DNA of 64,000 nt from Sphingobacterium detergens (lineage in GTDB: Bacteria > Bacteroidota > Bacteroidia > Sphingobacteriales > Sphingobacteriaceae): the NCBI RefSeq assembly GCF_003610355.1, contig NZ_RAPY01000001.1:992001-1056000 (forward strand). The letters are read 5' to 3'. Positions within the stretch are counted from its first letter, which is position 1, and each line of letters starts with the position of its first letter. Under the pieces are notes generated by a model. That model saw nothing but the letters and a program-made list of their open reading frames with translations. It did not search any database and was not told where the DNA came from. Made by a program: the position numbers and the translations under genes. Positions 8,734 to 16,666 of the stretch are shown one piece after another.

Positions 8734-8761
8734 AAAGGCAGGATATTAAAACCCTGTCTTT
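8734..8761 (+). terminator. Hairpin terminator candidate
   Basis: AAAGGCAGG at 8734-8742 pairs with CCTGTCTTT at 8753-8761 (one G-U), preceded by an A-run and followed by T-rich sequence. It is 144 bases past the oxidoreductase stop and could act in either direction between the two convergent genes. The surrounding gap shows no coding frame. Confidence 0.45.
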
Positions 8762-8878
8762 CATTCGTTTACTTCACAGTCTAGAACATTAGTACTAATG
8801 AATGCAAAAACCAATACTTCAATGACTGGAACTTTATCATAACTGCAGCTATGCAATAATTTCGGATAATTTCCTTTT

Positions 8879-9952
8879 TTATTCGAATGTTGTCATTTCA
8901 GTAGTGATGTGCTCAATTAAATCTTTGGCCCGGCGGAACTTTAAGATTGATGCCGCTTGTCCTGACCAAAATGGTTTCAATTCGGTATCAGACTCTGTAT
9001 TCGCGGGATACGCACCAAGTTTTCCCAAGATCTTGCCCTGAAACGGGTATGGAGCCAATTGTTCTTGATAATCCTTCAATTCTTCTGTCAATCTGTTCTT
9101 GATTGCTCGAGATAATCTTCCAGTAAATATTTTGGTTAGTGTGGTATATTGTGCCTCAATTGAGAATAATTTCTGCCGATATGTTTGACTTGCACCCGAT
9201 TCTTGGGTGGCCAAAAATGCTGTCCCAATCTGTACCGCATCTGCACCAAGTGAAAATGCGGCTTTTACGCCTCGAGAATCAGCGATACCACCTGCAGCTA
9301 TAACTGGAATCCTAACATGATCGGCGATCTGAGGGATCAAGGAAAATGTACCTATGAGACTTTCCTCAGCTTTATCTAGAAATGAGACTCGATGCCCACC
9401 GGCATCAAAGCCTGTAGCGACTATGGCATCAATTCCCGAATTTTCAATAGCAATAGCTTCATCCAATGTGGTAGCTGCGCCTACAGTTTTGATATTCAAT
9501 TGGCGGCATTTTTCTAAAATATCTACTGAGGGTATGCCATAAACGAAACTAAATACAGCTGGCCTTATTGCGAAAATAGCTTCAATTTGATTCTCAAAAG
9601 ACGGACTATCAGGGAGTGGAAACTGGGGTGGCTCTATTCCCGCTTCATTAAAATAGGGTTTAAATAGTTGAATTACTTCCCGAAGGGCAAGTTCATTAAA
9701 ATCCTCAATTTTATCATCCTGACTTTTTACCCAAAGATTGAGATTGAAAGGCTTGTTGGTCTTTTCCCTAATTTCTTCTGAAATTGCAATAATTTCATTT
9801 GCATAAAAAGGTTGACAGCCATAAGAGCCTAATCCTCCACTGTTGGACACGATAGCAGCGAGATCTGTAGATGATATTTTTCCCCCGAAAGGTCCTTGAA
9901 CAATAGGCAAATCAATGCCTAGTAACCGAGTAAGTTTTGTGTCATTCCACAT
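8879..9952 (-). CDS. Nitronate monooxygenase (2-nitropropane dioxygenase family)
   Basis: A 357-residue TIM-barrel FMN enzyme. Visible landmarks are the N-terminal P-I-V-Q-G-P-F-G-G, G-G-L-G-S-Y-G, F-D-A-G-G-H-R around residue 175 with the family's catalytic-site His, I-A-A-G-G-I-A-D-S-R-G and G-A-D-A-V-Q-I-G-T-A-F-L-A for FMN phosphate binding. The family oxidises alkyl nitronates, including the respiratory poison propionate-3-nitronate. The gene follows a Crp/Fnr regulator on the same strand by 96 bases, and two dyad-symmetric sites fill that gap, so it is probably controlled by that regulator. Confidence 0.92.
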   Translation of the reverse strand: MWNDTKLTRLLGIDLPIVQGPFGGKISSTDLAAIVSNSGGLGSYGCQPFYANEIIAISEEIREKTNKPFNLNLWVKSQDDKIEDFNELALREVIQLFKPYFNEAGIEPPQFPLPDSPSFENQIEAIFAIRPAVFSFVYGIPSVDILEKCRQLNIKTVGAATTLDEAIAIENSGIDAIVATGFDAGGHRVSFLDKAEESLIGTFSLIPQIADHVRIPVIAAGGIADSRGVKAAFSLGADAVQIGTAFLATQESGASQTYRQKLFSIEAQYTTLTKIFTGRLSRAIKNRLTEELKDYQEQLAPYPFQGKILGKLGAYPANTESDTELKPFWSGQAASILKFRRAKDLIEHITTEMTTFE

Positions 9953-9969
9953 TGTTTACATTTTTAATA

Positions 9970-9984
9970 TTTTACAATGTAAAA
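9970..9984 (-). promoter_or_regulatory. 15-bp palindrome upstream of nitronate monooxygenase
   Basis: TTTTACA-A-TGTAAAA is a perfect inverted repeat around a single central base, 18-32 bases before the start codon. Its position overlaps the expected start of transcription, as for a repressor site. Which protein binds is unknown; the adjacent Crp/Fnr-type regulator is the obvious candidate. Confidence 0.4.
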
Positions 9985-10032
9985 CTCACTCTATTTCTAC
10001 TACTATAGAAGGATCTACCGCACAAAAAAAAT

Positions 10033-10046
10033 GTGATATAGATCAA
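10033..10046 (-). promoter_or_regulatory. FNR-like dyad GTGAT-N4-ATCAA
   Basis: GTGAT ATAG ATCAA matches the FNR consensus TTGAT-N4-ATCAA at nine of ten defined positions. It lies directly at the 3' end of the Crp/Fnr gene and about 80 bases before the nitronate monooxygenase start, a normal activator distance. Function is inferred from the match and from the adjacent Crp/Fnr-family gene. Confidence 0.4.
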
Positions 10047-10048
10047 AA

Positions 10049-10618
10049 TTATTTTGTGGAATAAAGTCGGCTAAGGGTTTCCCGGCTAACGCCAAGATAA
10101 GATGCTAAGATGTGCTTTGGTAGTTTCTGTACAAGCGATGGATACTCTAATAGAAATTTTTCATAACGCTGTTTTGCACTACTACTCAGCAAAGAAAGGA
10201 TCCGATTCTGCAAGGCAACATTCCTACGATTGGTTTTCTTTCTAAAGAAATGTTCGATCTGATGGAACTCACGACATAGTTTTTCTCTATTATCGTTACT
10301 CAGACACAGTACTTCGGTATCTTCTAAGCAATCAATATTGACAATCGCATTTTTCTGGTAATAATAGGCTTCATAATCGGTAATCCACCAATCTTTTAAT
10401 GCAAAAAGTAAAATATGCATCTTTCCATTTTCATCACTATAGTAAGATTTCACGCAACCTGAAAGCAAAAAATAATCGAAAGTAACATGTTGGCCATCTT
10501 GTACCAAAAACTGATGTTTTTTAAACTTTTTATATGTAAAGTGACCTAATATGTAATCAAATTCTTCGGGCTGGATAGCAATAATCTTCTGAAACTGATC
10601 TCTTAGAATTTCGCTCAT
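10049..10618 (-). CDS. Crp/Fnr-family transcriptional regulator
   Basis: A 189-residue regulator with a cyclic-nucleotide-binding-type beta roll (residues about 20-110) and a C-terminal winged helix containing L-A-S-Y-L-G-V-S-R-E-T-L-S-R-L, the recognition helix typical of the family. It lacks the N-terminal cysteine cluster of oxygen-sensing FNR, so any signal it binds is unknown. This short form is common in Bacteroidota. It is immediately upstream of, and transcribed toward, nitronate monooxygenase. Confidence 0.88.
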   Translation of the reverse strand: MSEILRDQFQKIIAIQPEEFDYILGHFTYKKFKKHQFLVQDGQHVTFDYFLLSGCVKSYYSDENGKMHILLFALKDWWITDYEAYYYQKNAIVNIDCLEDTEVLCLSNDNREKLCREFHQIEHFFRKKTNRRNVALQNRILSLLSSSAKQRYEKFLLEYPSLVQKLPKHILASYLGVSRETLSRLYSTK

Positions 10619-10663
10619 GTTAATAACGCATATTTCAACTTATAGAAAGTTTAAGTGGATTTT

Positions 10664-10908
10664 AATATTCATCTCCTAAAATTACAAAATTAAAATGCTT
10701 AGCACAGCAGATTTCAAGGATTAACTTAAATAAACTGACATCCCTGACAATTGAGACATTTTGGAAGGTTTCTCATACATTTGCCTTTCTACAACTGGAA
10801 AAACAAAGTGTAAACGATTATAAGGTCAAGGAGTACGATCACAGCATAAAACACTGTCATATGGACTGGATTTCAGATAACATGAGCACAGGTCGTTTCA
10901 TCACATGA
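10664..10908 (+). other. Open stretch of about 80 codons without a start
   Basis: In the 298-base gap between the Crp/Fnr and acetyltransferase genes, one plus-strand frame is open from just after a TAA to a TGA at 10906-10908. It reads as plausible protein (for example E-T-F-W-K-V-S-H-T-F-A-F-L-Q-L-E-K-Q-S), but has no ATG until near its end. It may be the remnant of a gene that lost its 5' part. No family is recognised. Confidence 0.2.
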
Positions 10909-10916
10909 TTAAAACG

Positions 10917-11408
10917 CTATAAAACTGCTTTTTCATAGCAATTGAACAAGCCTTTACGAAAAGTGACAGTACCAACAAATTTATATCCCTTTTTTATATA
11001 TACAGCATTTGCCTGATTATTCAGCGAAAAAGCATCAAAACGAATCGATTTATATCGATTTTCTAAAGCGTATTGCTCTACATAACGAATCATCTGGCTT
11101 GAGATCCCCTTTCCTTGAGCAGAGGGTTTTACGTAGAGACGATGAATAACAATAAACGGAACTGATGTCTCCCAGTTCAAATCATTATATTCTTCATCAT
11201 AGCGTTCGTTAAGCGCCATATAAGCCAATACTTCACCCTTTTCTATGTAAACAAAACCTTCTCCCCTCTCGATATCCACTTTAAGCGTGTCTTTATTCGG
11301 ATATTCCTGATCCCACTGATCAATCCCTTGATCGTGCATATGTGTTTTAACTTCGTCAAGAATCTTAACGGCTTGGATCAAATCTGTTGAATTAGCTTTT
11401 ACAATCAT
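10917..11408 (-). CDS. GNAT-family N-acetyltransferase
   Basis: A 163-residue single-domain GNAT protein. The acetyl-CoA pyrophosphate-binding motif A is seen as L-Y-V-K-P-S-A-Q-G-K-G-I-S-S-Q-M (about residues 105-120), preceded by the beta4 strand F-I-V-I-H-R and followed by F-D-A-F-S-L-N-N-Q-A-N-A-V-Y-I-K-K-G-Y, motif B. The acceptor, whether a small molecule, antibiotic or protein, cannot be told from sequence. Cytoplasmic, monocistronic in appearance. Confidence 0.88.
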   Translation of the reverse strand: MIVKANSTDLIQAVKILDEVKTHMHDQGIDQWDQEYPNKDTLKVDIERGEGFVYIEKGEVLAYMALNERYDEEYNDLNWETSVPFIVIHRLYVKPSAQGKGISSQMIRYVEQYALENRYKSIRFDAFSLNNQANAVYIKKGYKFVGTVTFRKGLFNCYEKAVL

Positions 11409-11693
11409 TTTTTATAAAATTACTATTTTCTAGTTACACTTATATCCAAAATTTTCCCAAAAAGTAGATCTGTTGGTGTTCTATAATATATGAAAAAGGT
11501 TCCCAGCAAGTTTCAGCAGGATAATATCTGGCAATTTCTCACAAACTGACTAGTATTTCAAGCGTTTTGGCTAGTGCGATAAGTTTTAAGGCTTAATCAG
11601 TTGGTTGTGGGAATAAAAAGCATTACCCCAAATAGATACAATAGGAGCGGGTAATGAACCCTAAATGAAAGACCAATCTGTTAAATTGGTTTC

Positions 11694-12683
11694 TTAGAAT
11701 CGAAATTCTCGTTTTTTTAATATTCCATCGCTATATATTTCGGTATAAATTAACCGTCCTTTTTTCCTGGTATTTAATATAGGTTCTCCGGTTTCTTCAT
11801 TGTATTTTTGCAGTAATTTATAAAACCTCCATGTTCCAACAGGAGAACCATTTTTATACTCCGCTTCCAAGTAAGTATAGGGATCCGTGAATTCCGAATA
11901 CCGATGTAAATCAATATGACCATTTGATTTAAACTCTATCCATTTCCCTTCTTTCTTATGGCTTTTCACCATTCCTTGCTCCTCATCATTTTTGTAGAAG
12001 CCATCATTATCATAGTATCTAGAAAATTTTCCAGACGGAAGAATCTGGTATTTTCGTAAAGGTCTTAATGTCAAGGGGTCTTCGCTAAATGCATAATCTT
12101 GTATGGAAATTATATAATTTTCAGTGATGTTAAATAAACTATAGTGTGCAAATCCCATTTCCCCCTCATGATGAAGATATATTCTTTTCATATCAATAAG
12201 CTTACTGTCCTTCGTTGAAATTAAGTACACTTTTTCAATAAACGGTTCAGCATAACGGACGGTATTATATACAGCCACAAAGTACAATGAATGCACTCCA
12301 TAACTCAGAAAATTAGATGCAATTTTAATCCTATCATATTGCTCATTTACATTCTCACTAAATGGCAGAAAAACATCATATTCTTCGGGAAGTAATATCA
12401 GATCTTTTTTGATTACTTTTTCAAAGTTTAATGCATGGAGTTCTTTCAATTTATTTTCATTCTGAATGGTAGACAGAATGGCGTCAATGCTCCCTTGTTT
12501 CGAAATATCTGAATATCCAAATGGTAAAGTTATACGGTCAGTTTTATTTCTGTTAAAGAACAATGACCCCTTATCCGTCGAACGTACTTCTGTGTCTATT
12601 GCCTTATTTCCTATCTGAGCATTACTGTAGCTAGAAAAAAGGGAAAATAAAGTAATAAAATAAATGATATTAATTTTATACAT
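11694..12683 (-). CDS. Secreted protein with MORN-type repeats
   Basis: A 329-residue protein with a signal peptide ending near SYSNAQ. The C-terminal third carries MORN-like repeats: K-K-E-G-K-W-I-E-F-K-S-N-G and Y-K-N-G-S-P-V-G-T-W-R-F-Y, the G-x-W-x-x-[YF] pattern seen in YwqK-type proteins of polymorphic toxin loci and in many Bacteroidota exported proteins. The N-terminal part is unrecognised. No toxin gene is adjacent. A pair of 21-bp-phased ATCCG/ATTCG repeats lies 130-155 bases upstream of its start. Confidence 0.7.
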   Translation of the reverse strand: MYKINIIYFITLFSLFSSYSNAQIGNKAIDTEVRSTDKGSLFFNRNKTDRITLPFGYSDISKQGSIDAILSTIQNENKLKELHALNFEKVIKKDLILLPEEYDVFLPFSENVNEQYDRIKIASNFLSYGVHSLYFVAVYNTVRYAEPFIEKVYLISTKDSKLIDMKRIYLHHEGEMGFAHYSLFNITENYIISIQDYAFSEDPLTLRPLRKYQILPSGKFSRYYDNDGFYKNDEEQGMVKSHKKEGKWIEFKSNGHIDLHRYSEFTDPYTYLEAEYKNGSPVGTWRFYKLLQKYNEETGEPILNTRKKGRLIYTEIYSDGILKKREFRF

Positions 12684-12812
12684 ATATAGCTATTATAGAA
12701 AGGGAACCATGAAATAGTAATTTTCTTCGAAAGAAGAATGACTTCGGACGGTACCCCATGTATACAACACAAATATCAATATCTGGTTTCTCAAATTAGT
12801 GCAAATACTAAT

Positions 12813-12838
12813 ATCCGTCTGCTACAATTTAATATTCG
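12813..12838 (-). promoter_or_regulatory. 21-bp-phased direct repeat ATCCG/ATTCG
   Basis: On the plus strand ATCCG begins at 12813 and ATTCG at 12834, exactly 21 bases apart, in the 329-base gap upstream of the MORN protein gene. The first copy differs by one base. The spacing and placement match the other members of this repeat family in the window. The rest of the gap up to the terminator shows no coding frame. Confidence 0.4.
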
Positions 12839-12915
12839 TAAATCTATTCTTGTAATTATCGATATTCCTTTTATTTACCATTTTCAGCCTCCGAGATGCC
12901 ACCAATAAATAGAAA

Positions 12916-12943
12916 GGCCACTTTGAGGTTGTCCAAAGTGGCC
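12916..12943 (-). terminator. Rho-independent terminator of the susCD-GDPD-hydrolase operon
   Basis: GGCCACTTTG at 12916-12925 and CAAAGTGGCC at 12934-12943 form a perfect 10-bp stem with an 8-base loop. Read on the minus strand it is followed by TTTCTATTTATT. It lies 70 bases beyond the stop of the hydrolase gene, the last gene of the operon. Confidence 0.75.
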
Positions 12944-13012
12944 TAATTATCAATAAATTCTTAATGGTTATCTAAATTGTACCTATGGTTCTGATACAAT
13001 CGGCAAGGTTCT

Positions 13013-14257
13013 CTAGTCATCAGCGGTTAGAAGTCCGCTTTCCCATTTAACGGTACGATTGAATTCGTCCAATACATATACTTTGTAACTTTGGCCACCT
13101 TCAAATACGCGAAGAATAACGTGTCCACGAAATGACTGATATCCCTTTTGGAACCATGGACCATAAGTAACCAAAGTTTCATCATGCATATTGGTTGAGA
13201 ATAACAACCTCTCTTTTCGCTTCCCCAAATTCCGCAGCCTATAGTAAACTTCTTGTCCGGGCTGATCTGAACTATAGACTTGTTGAATGGCAATTTTCGG
13301 ATCCAGCGTCGCTATAAGGTTTGCGTTGTTAGCATCGCGATTTCCATGATGATCCAATACCATCGCATCGACTCGTCCGACAGCTTTGGCAATAGACGTT
13401 TCTACATCAAACCAAGATGGTACTGAGCCGTCGTGCAAACCGGTATTGTCAGCACCAGCATAGTAGTCAAACTTACCATAACGGAACTTTAAAGCCATAC
13501 TCAATGGATTTTCATTATACCCCCCTTTGTAGAAGTCGAGCATATCTCTAGCTGAAAAAAGTTCAGTCCTTTCATTACTTTGGGGATTCCATACCTGCGC
13601 ATTATTTTTGATATTCAGAATATGTACCATTGGAAAAGCTTTAGGATCTTTTGTCAACACGATCTGATCTTGACGTCCAACTTGCAAAGATTGAATGGTA
13701 TACAAACGACTATCAACCAATTGGAGATATCGCTGAAATAACTTATCATCCTTCAATTTAACTCTTAGATCCAAAGGAAAGTCGTAATTTGGATAACTAC
13801 GGTCAATGATAGTTTTAACATCCAGTCTCGGCAGCAGATCCATTACGGCACCATAATGGTCACTATGGAAATGACTGATAACAGCATAATCCAACACTAC
13901 TGGACCTCGCTGGCTCCCAGTGGCCCACTCTATGTACTCAATCAGCGCATCCTGAATGGTACCAGTCGATGCGTAGCGGAGACCGATCGCTTTCAATGGC
14001 GCATTATTTTTCTCAAAACCCTTTTTATCCACTGTTCCAGCATCCAATAAGATACGTGTCCCATCGGGCATCATAATAAAGGTGCAATTTCCCTCCCCTG
14101 TATTAATGTGATGTATATCCATGTACCCTTTTTTCCAAAACGGAAATTTCTGCTGTACTGAAGTTCCATGCTTGACCGGGGATAGCTGTGCCAACAGTAA
14201 TGGTGCTTCTAATGCGAAGAATAGCACTAACATTCCTAGTTTTCTAATCATCTTCAT
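13013..14257 (-). CDS. Secreted metallo-beta-lactamase-fold hydrolase
   Basis: A 414-residue exported protein (signal peptide ending near PLLLAQ). It has the metallo-beta-lactamase metal motif H-F-H-S-D-H-Y-G around residue 129, the leading L-L-D-A-G-T strand and, further on, D-H-H-G-N-R-D near residue 303, an arrangement like the ComEC C-terminal/RNase Z-type hydrolases that act on phosphodiesters. Its ATG overlaps the stop of the phosphodiesterase gene (ATGA), so the two are translationally coupled. Periplasmic or surface action on a phosphorylated product released by its neighbour is the likely role; the substrate is inference. Confidence 0.85.
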   Translation of the reverse strand: MKMIRKLGMLVLFFALEAPLLLAQLSPVKHGTSVQQKFPFWKKGYMDIHHINTGEGNCTFIMMPDGTRILLDAGTVDKKGFEKNNAPLKAIGLRYASTGTIQDALIEYIEWATGSQRGPVVLDYAVISHFHSDHYGAVMDLLPRLDVKTIIDRSYPNYDFPLDLRVKLKDDKLFQRYLQLVDSRLYTIQSLQVGRQDQIVLTKDPKAFPMVHILNIKNNAQVWNPQSNERTELFSARDMLDFYKGGYNENPLSMALKFRYGKFDYYAGADNTGLHDGSVPSWFDVETSIAKAVGRVDAMVLDHHGNRDANNANLIATLDPKIAIQQVYSSDQPGQEVYYRLRNLGKRKERLLFSTNMHDETLVTYGPWFQKGYQSFRGHVILRVFEGGQSYKVYVLDEFNRTVKWESGLLTADD

Positions 14258-15171
14258 GGGTTCTGCTTTTTGCTCTTTAAATACTTTATCAAAAGCGCCG
14301 GACGGTCGGTTTGAATCATGTTAACATGATTCTCCAGAAACCAATCATAAATGGATGGGTCAGTTACAGCTCTTTCGTCATCATGCCCAGCATTCTGCTT
14401 GGGCCAGAGTGAATTAACCCAGATATTGATCCCCTGTTGCCGTAATTCTTGAAATCTTTTCAATATGTCCTCCTGGCCCTTGTTTATCGTGAATTCTACC
14501 GCAATGGGTTTATAATTTCGAAGATGGTTATCCAATAAAACCTTCGCATTGGAACTGTTCATATTAATAATTGGCATGAAACTTACCTCTTCAAAGCCTT
14601 TACCCAGTTTTTCTTTGATTTCCTCATACGATTTATTGGCTTTAAGCACGATCTGATCCAGCGTTCCTGTAGATTTAGCAATCGCATAACAGATAGGGAA
14701 CAACTCAAAACCCTTGTCAATATTAACAAGAATGTGCCCCTTGCAGGTTAACAATGCTTCTTCTAAGGTTGGGATACGATGTGACGTGGCTATACCGAGT
14801 CCGTCTTTGAGAAATAGGTTCTTTAGACTGTCCAACGTCCAGTCTCCGACCCTTCCTTTTCCGGTAGTTGTACGGTCAATAGTGGAGTCGTGCATTAATA
14901 CCGCTTTTCCATCTTTAGTCAGTTGTACATCGATCTCGACCATATCCACCCCCATTGAAATACAGTTTTTGATTGCCTGAACGGAGTTTTCGGGCGCATT
15001 GCGCCAATCGCCGCGATGGGCAATGACCCAAACTTTTTCACTGGGTGAATTCCGCAGTTGCGCTGTTGTCCGCTCGATGTTCGTAGTGCTGGCAACCCTC
15101 TCTTGTGCTGGTAACTGCTGTACAAAAAGTAGCAGCATATAGAAATAAAACAGCCTGATATTTATCTTCAT
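14254..15171 (-). CDS. Secreted glycerophosphodiester phosphodiesterase
   Basis: A 305-residue protein with a signal peptide ending near QLPAQ. GDPD hallmarks are present in order: V-I-A-H-R-G-D (first catalytic His and metal Arg), A-P-E-N-S, E-I-D-V-Q-L-T-K-D-G, and L-M-H-D-S-T-I-D-R-T-T (second catalytic His). The family hydrolyses glycerophosphodiesters to glycerol-3-phosphate and an alcohol. Located 25 bases after susD, it is in the same operon; because it is exported it would act in the periplasm on imported material. Confidence 0.93.
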   Translation of the reverse strand: MKINIRLFYFYMLLLFVQQLPAQERVASTTNIERTTAQLRNSPSEKVWVIAHRGDWRNAPENSVQAIKNCISMGVDMVEIDVQLTKDGKAVLMHDSTIDRTTTGKGRVGDWTLDSLKNLFLKDGLGIATSHRIPTLEEALLTCKGHILVNIDKGFELFPICYAIAKSTGTLDQIVLKANKSYEEIKEKLGKGFEEVSFMPIINMNSSNAKVLLDNHLRNYKPIAVEFTINKGQEDILKRFQELRQQGINIWVNSLWPKQNAGHDDERAVTDPSIYDWFLENHVNMIQTDRPALLIKYLKSKKQNP

Positions 15172-15196
15172 GGATTTAAAAGCTTCAATTTTCTAA

Positions 15197-16594
15197 TTAT
15201 TTAGTATAACCTGGATTTTGTAAGATACTCTGATCAGTCGCGGTCTGGCTTGCAGGAATAGGAAGCAACAACTTATTGTTGTCTGTCAATCCCAAAAGCA
15301 GCGCAGCACGTCCCCGACGGATAATATCAAACCAGCGGTGGCCTTCAAAAACGAGTTCTTTGCGACGCTGCATATCAATTTCCTCAAAAATATCTTGTTT
15401 TGTCAAAGCTCCTTTATAAGGGCCTATACCTGCGCGCATCCGGATTTGATCAAGGTATTTCAAAGCTGATGTGGTACTGCCCAATTCATTTTCAATTTCA
15501 GCAAGCATCAGCAATACGTCCGCATAACGCAAGACAACAAAATCACTGCCGGCATCTTCAACGACAGTCACCGGAACGGCAATTTTATTGCTATAGGCTA
15601 AGCCTGAAACTAAGCTTTTGACATAACTTCCTTTACGTTTGTCCTGATCTGTAAATAGACCATAGAACTTGCTACTCAGCACACCATGACCTTTGGTTCC
15701 AGTCATCTTTCCTTCCACACGTCCCGTCGGATTAAACATCCGATAAGCGTCAGTACCTTCGCTGTTGGAATTAACACCTGAAGCAAACTGAACAGCAAAA
15801 ATAATTTCCTTATTTAATTCATTGGCCACTGGAAAGACCTGTGTGATATCATCAAGCAACCCTTGTCCTGAGGCAGGACTAATCACTTCATCCAAAAAGG
15901 TTTTGGCATTCTGAAAATTACCTAAGGTTACTTCGACTTTCCCCATTAACGTTTGCGCAGCCGATTTTGTCGCGCGGCCTTTATTGGACTCTGTACGTGT
16001 TGGCAGCAAAGCAATAGCCTCTTTAAGATCTGTTTTTATCTGGTCGTAAACCTTTGCCTTTTCTGTACGGCCCTGACCAAATAGCTCCTGTGGATCTTTA
16101 ATCTCATCAACCACAAGTGGCACATCCCCAAAACAGCGTACCAAATTAAAATAAAGCAGGGCGCGGATAAACTTCATTTCACCGATCCTATTTGATTTCA
16201 ATTCTTCTTTGTTGAACGAAATGTCCTTAATTCTGTTGAGTACAATATTTGCATTCTGAATAGCCATATAGTGATCTCTCCAAACTGCCTCGATGAGGCC
16301 GCTTTGTGGTATATTGGTAAAATTGTCCAACATGCCATACTCGCCATTATCATTGGCAGGAGTTTCATCATAAGCGTCTTCACCGGGGATTTCACCAATA
16401 GCCAGCATGCCCAAGTTATAGATTCCTTTAAACTGTAAAGAACCATAGGTTGCATTTATCGCTTCTTCGATTTCCTTTTCATTTCGGTAAAACCGTTGCG
16501 CAACCTTCTCTGTTTCAGGATAGATCTTAAGTTCCTTTGTACAGCTCAGCATAGTAGCCGAACCAATCAAAAATATGTAGATTATTTTTTTCAT
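15197..16594 (-). CDS. SusD/RagB-family nutrient-binding lipoprotein
   Basis: The start at MKKIIYIF gives a lipoprotein signal with C near residue 18 (ATMLSC); an ATG 14 codons earlier would bury it. The protein, about 465 residues, has TPR-like N-terminal helices and the C-terminal SusD signature R-R-K-E-L-V-F-E-G-H-R-W-F-D-I-I-R-R-G. SusD proteins sit on the cell surface as a lid for their SusC partner and deliver ligand to it. The gene directly follows that susC. The adjacent phosphodiesterase suggests a phosphodiester-linked ligand rather than a glycan. Confidence 0.94.
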   Translation of the reverse strand: MKKIIYIFLIGSATMLSCTKELKIYPETEKVAQRFYRNEKEIEEAINATYGSLQFKGIYNLGMLAIGEIPGEDAYDETPANDNGEYGMLDNFTNIPQSGLIEAVWRDHYMAIQNANIVLNRIKDISFNKEELKSNRIGEMKFIRALLYFNLVRCFGDVPLVVDEIKDPQELFGQGRTEKAKVYDQIKTDLKEAIALLPTRTESNKGRATKSAAQTLMGKVEVTLGNFQNAKTFLDEVISPASGQGLLDDITQVFPVANELNKEIIFAVQFASGVNSNSEGTDAYRMFNPTGRVEGKMTGTKGHGVLSSKFYGLFTDQDKRKGSYVKSLVSGLAYSNKIAVPVTVVEDAGSDFVVLRYADVLLMLAEIENELGSTTSALKYLDQIRMRAGIGPYKGALTKQDIFEEIDMQRRKELVFEGHRWFDIIRRGRAALLLGLTDNNKLLLPIPASQTATDQSILQNPGYTK

Positions 16595-16666
16595 CTCAAT
16601 AAACTCCGTTCGTATAATTAATTTCTCTATTGACATTTCGTCTAAACGATGTTGTCATGGTTATCT

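Noticed and set aside
11622..11657. Inverted repeat CATTACCC...GGGTAATG between the acetyltransferase and MORN genes
   Set aside because: Only 8 bp with a 20-base loop and no T-run; too weak to call a terminator or operator.
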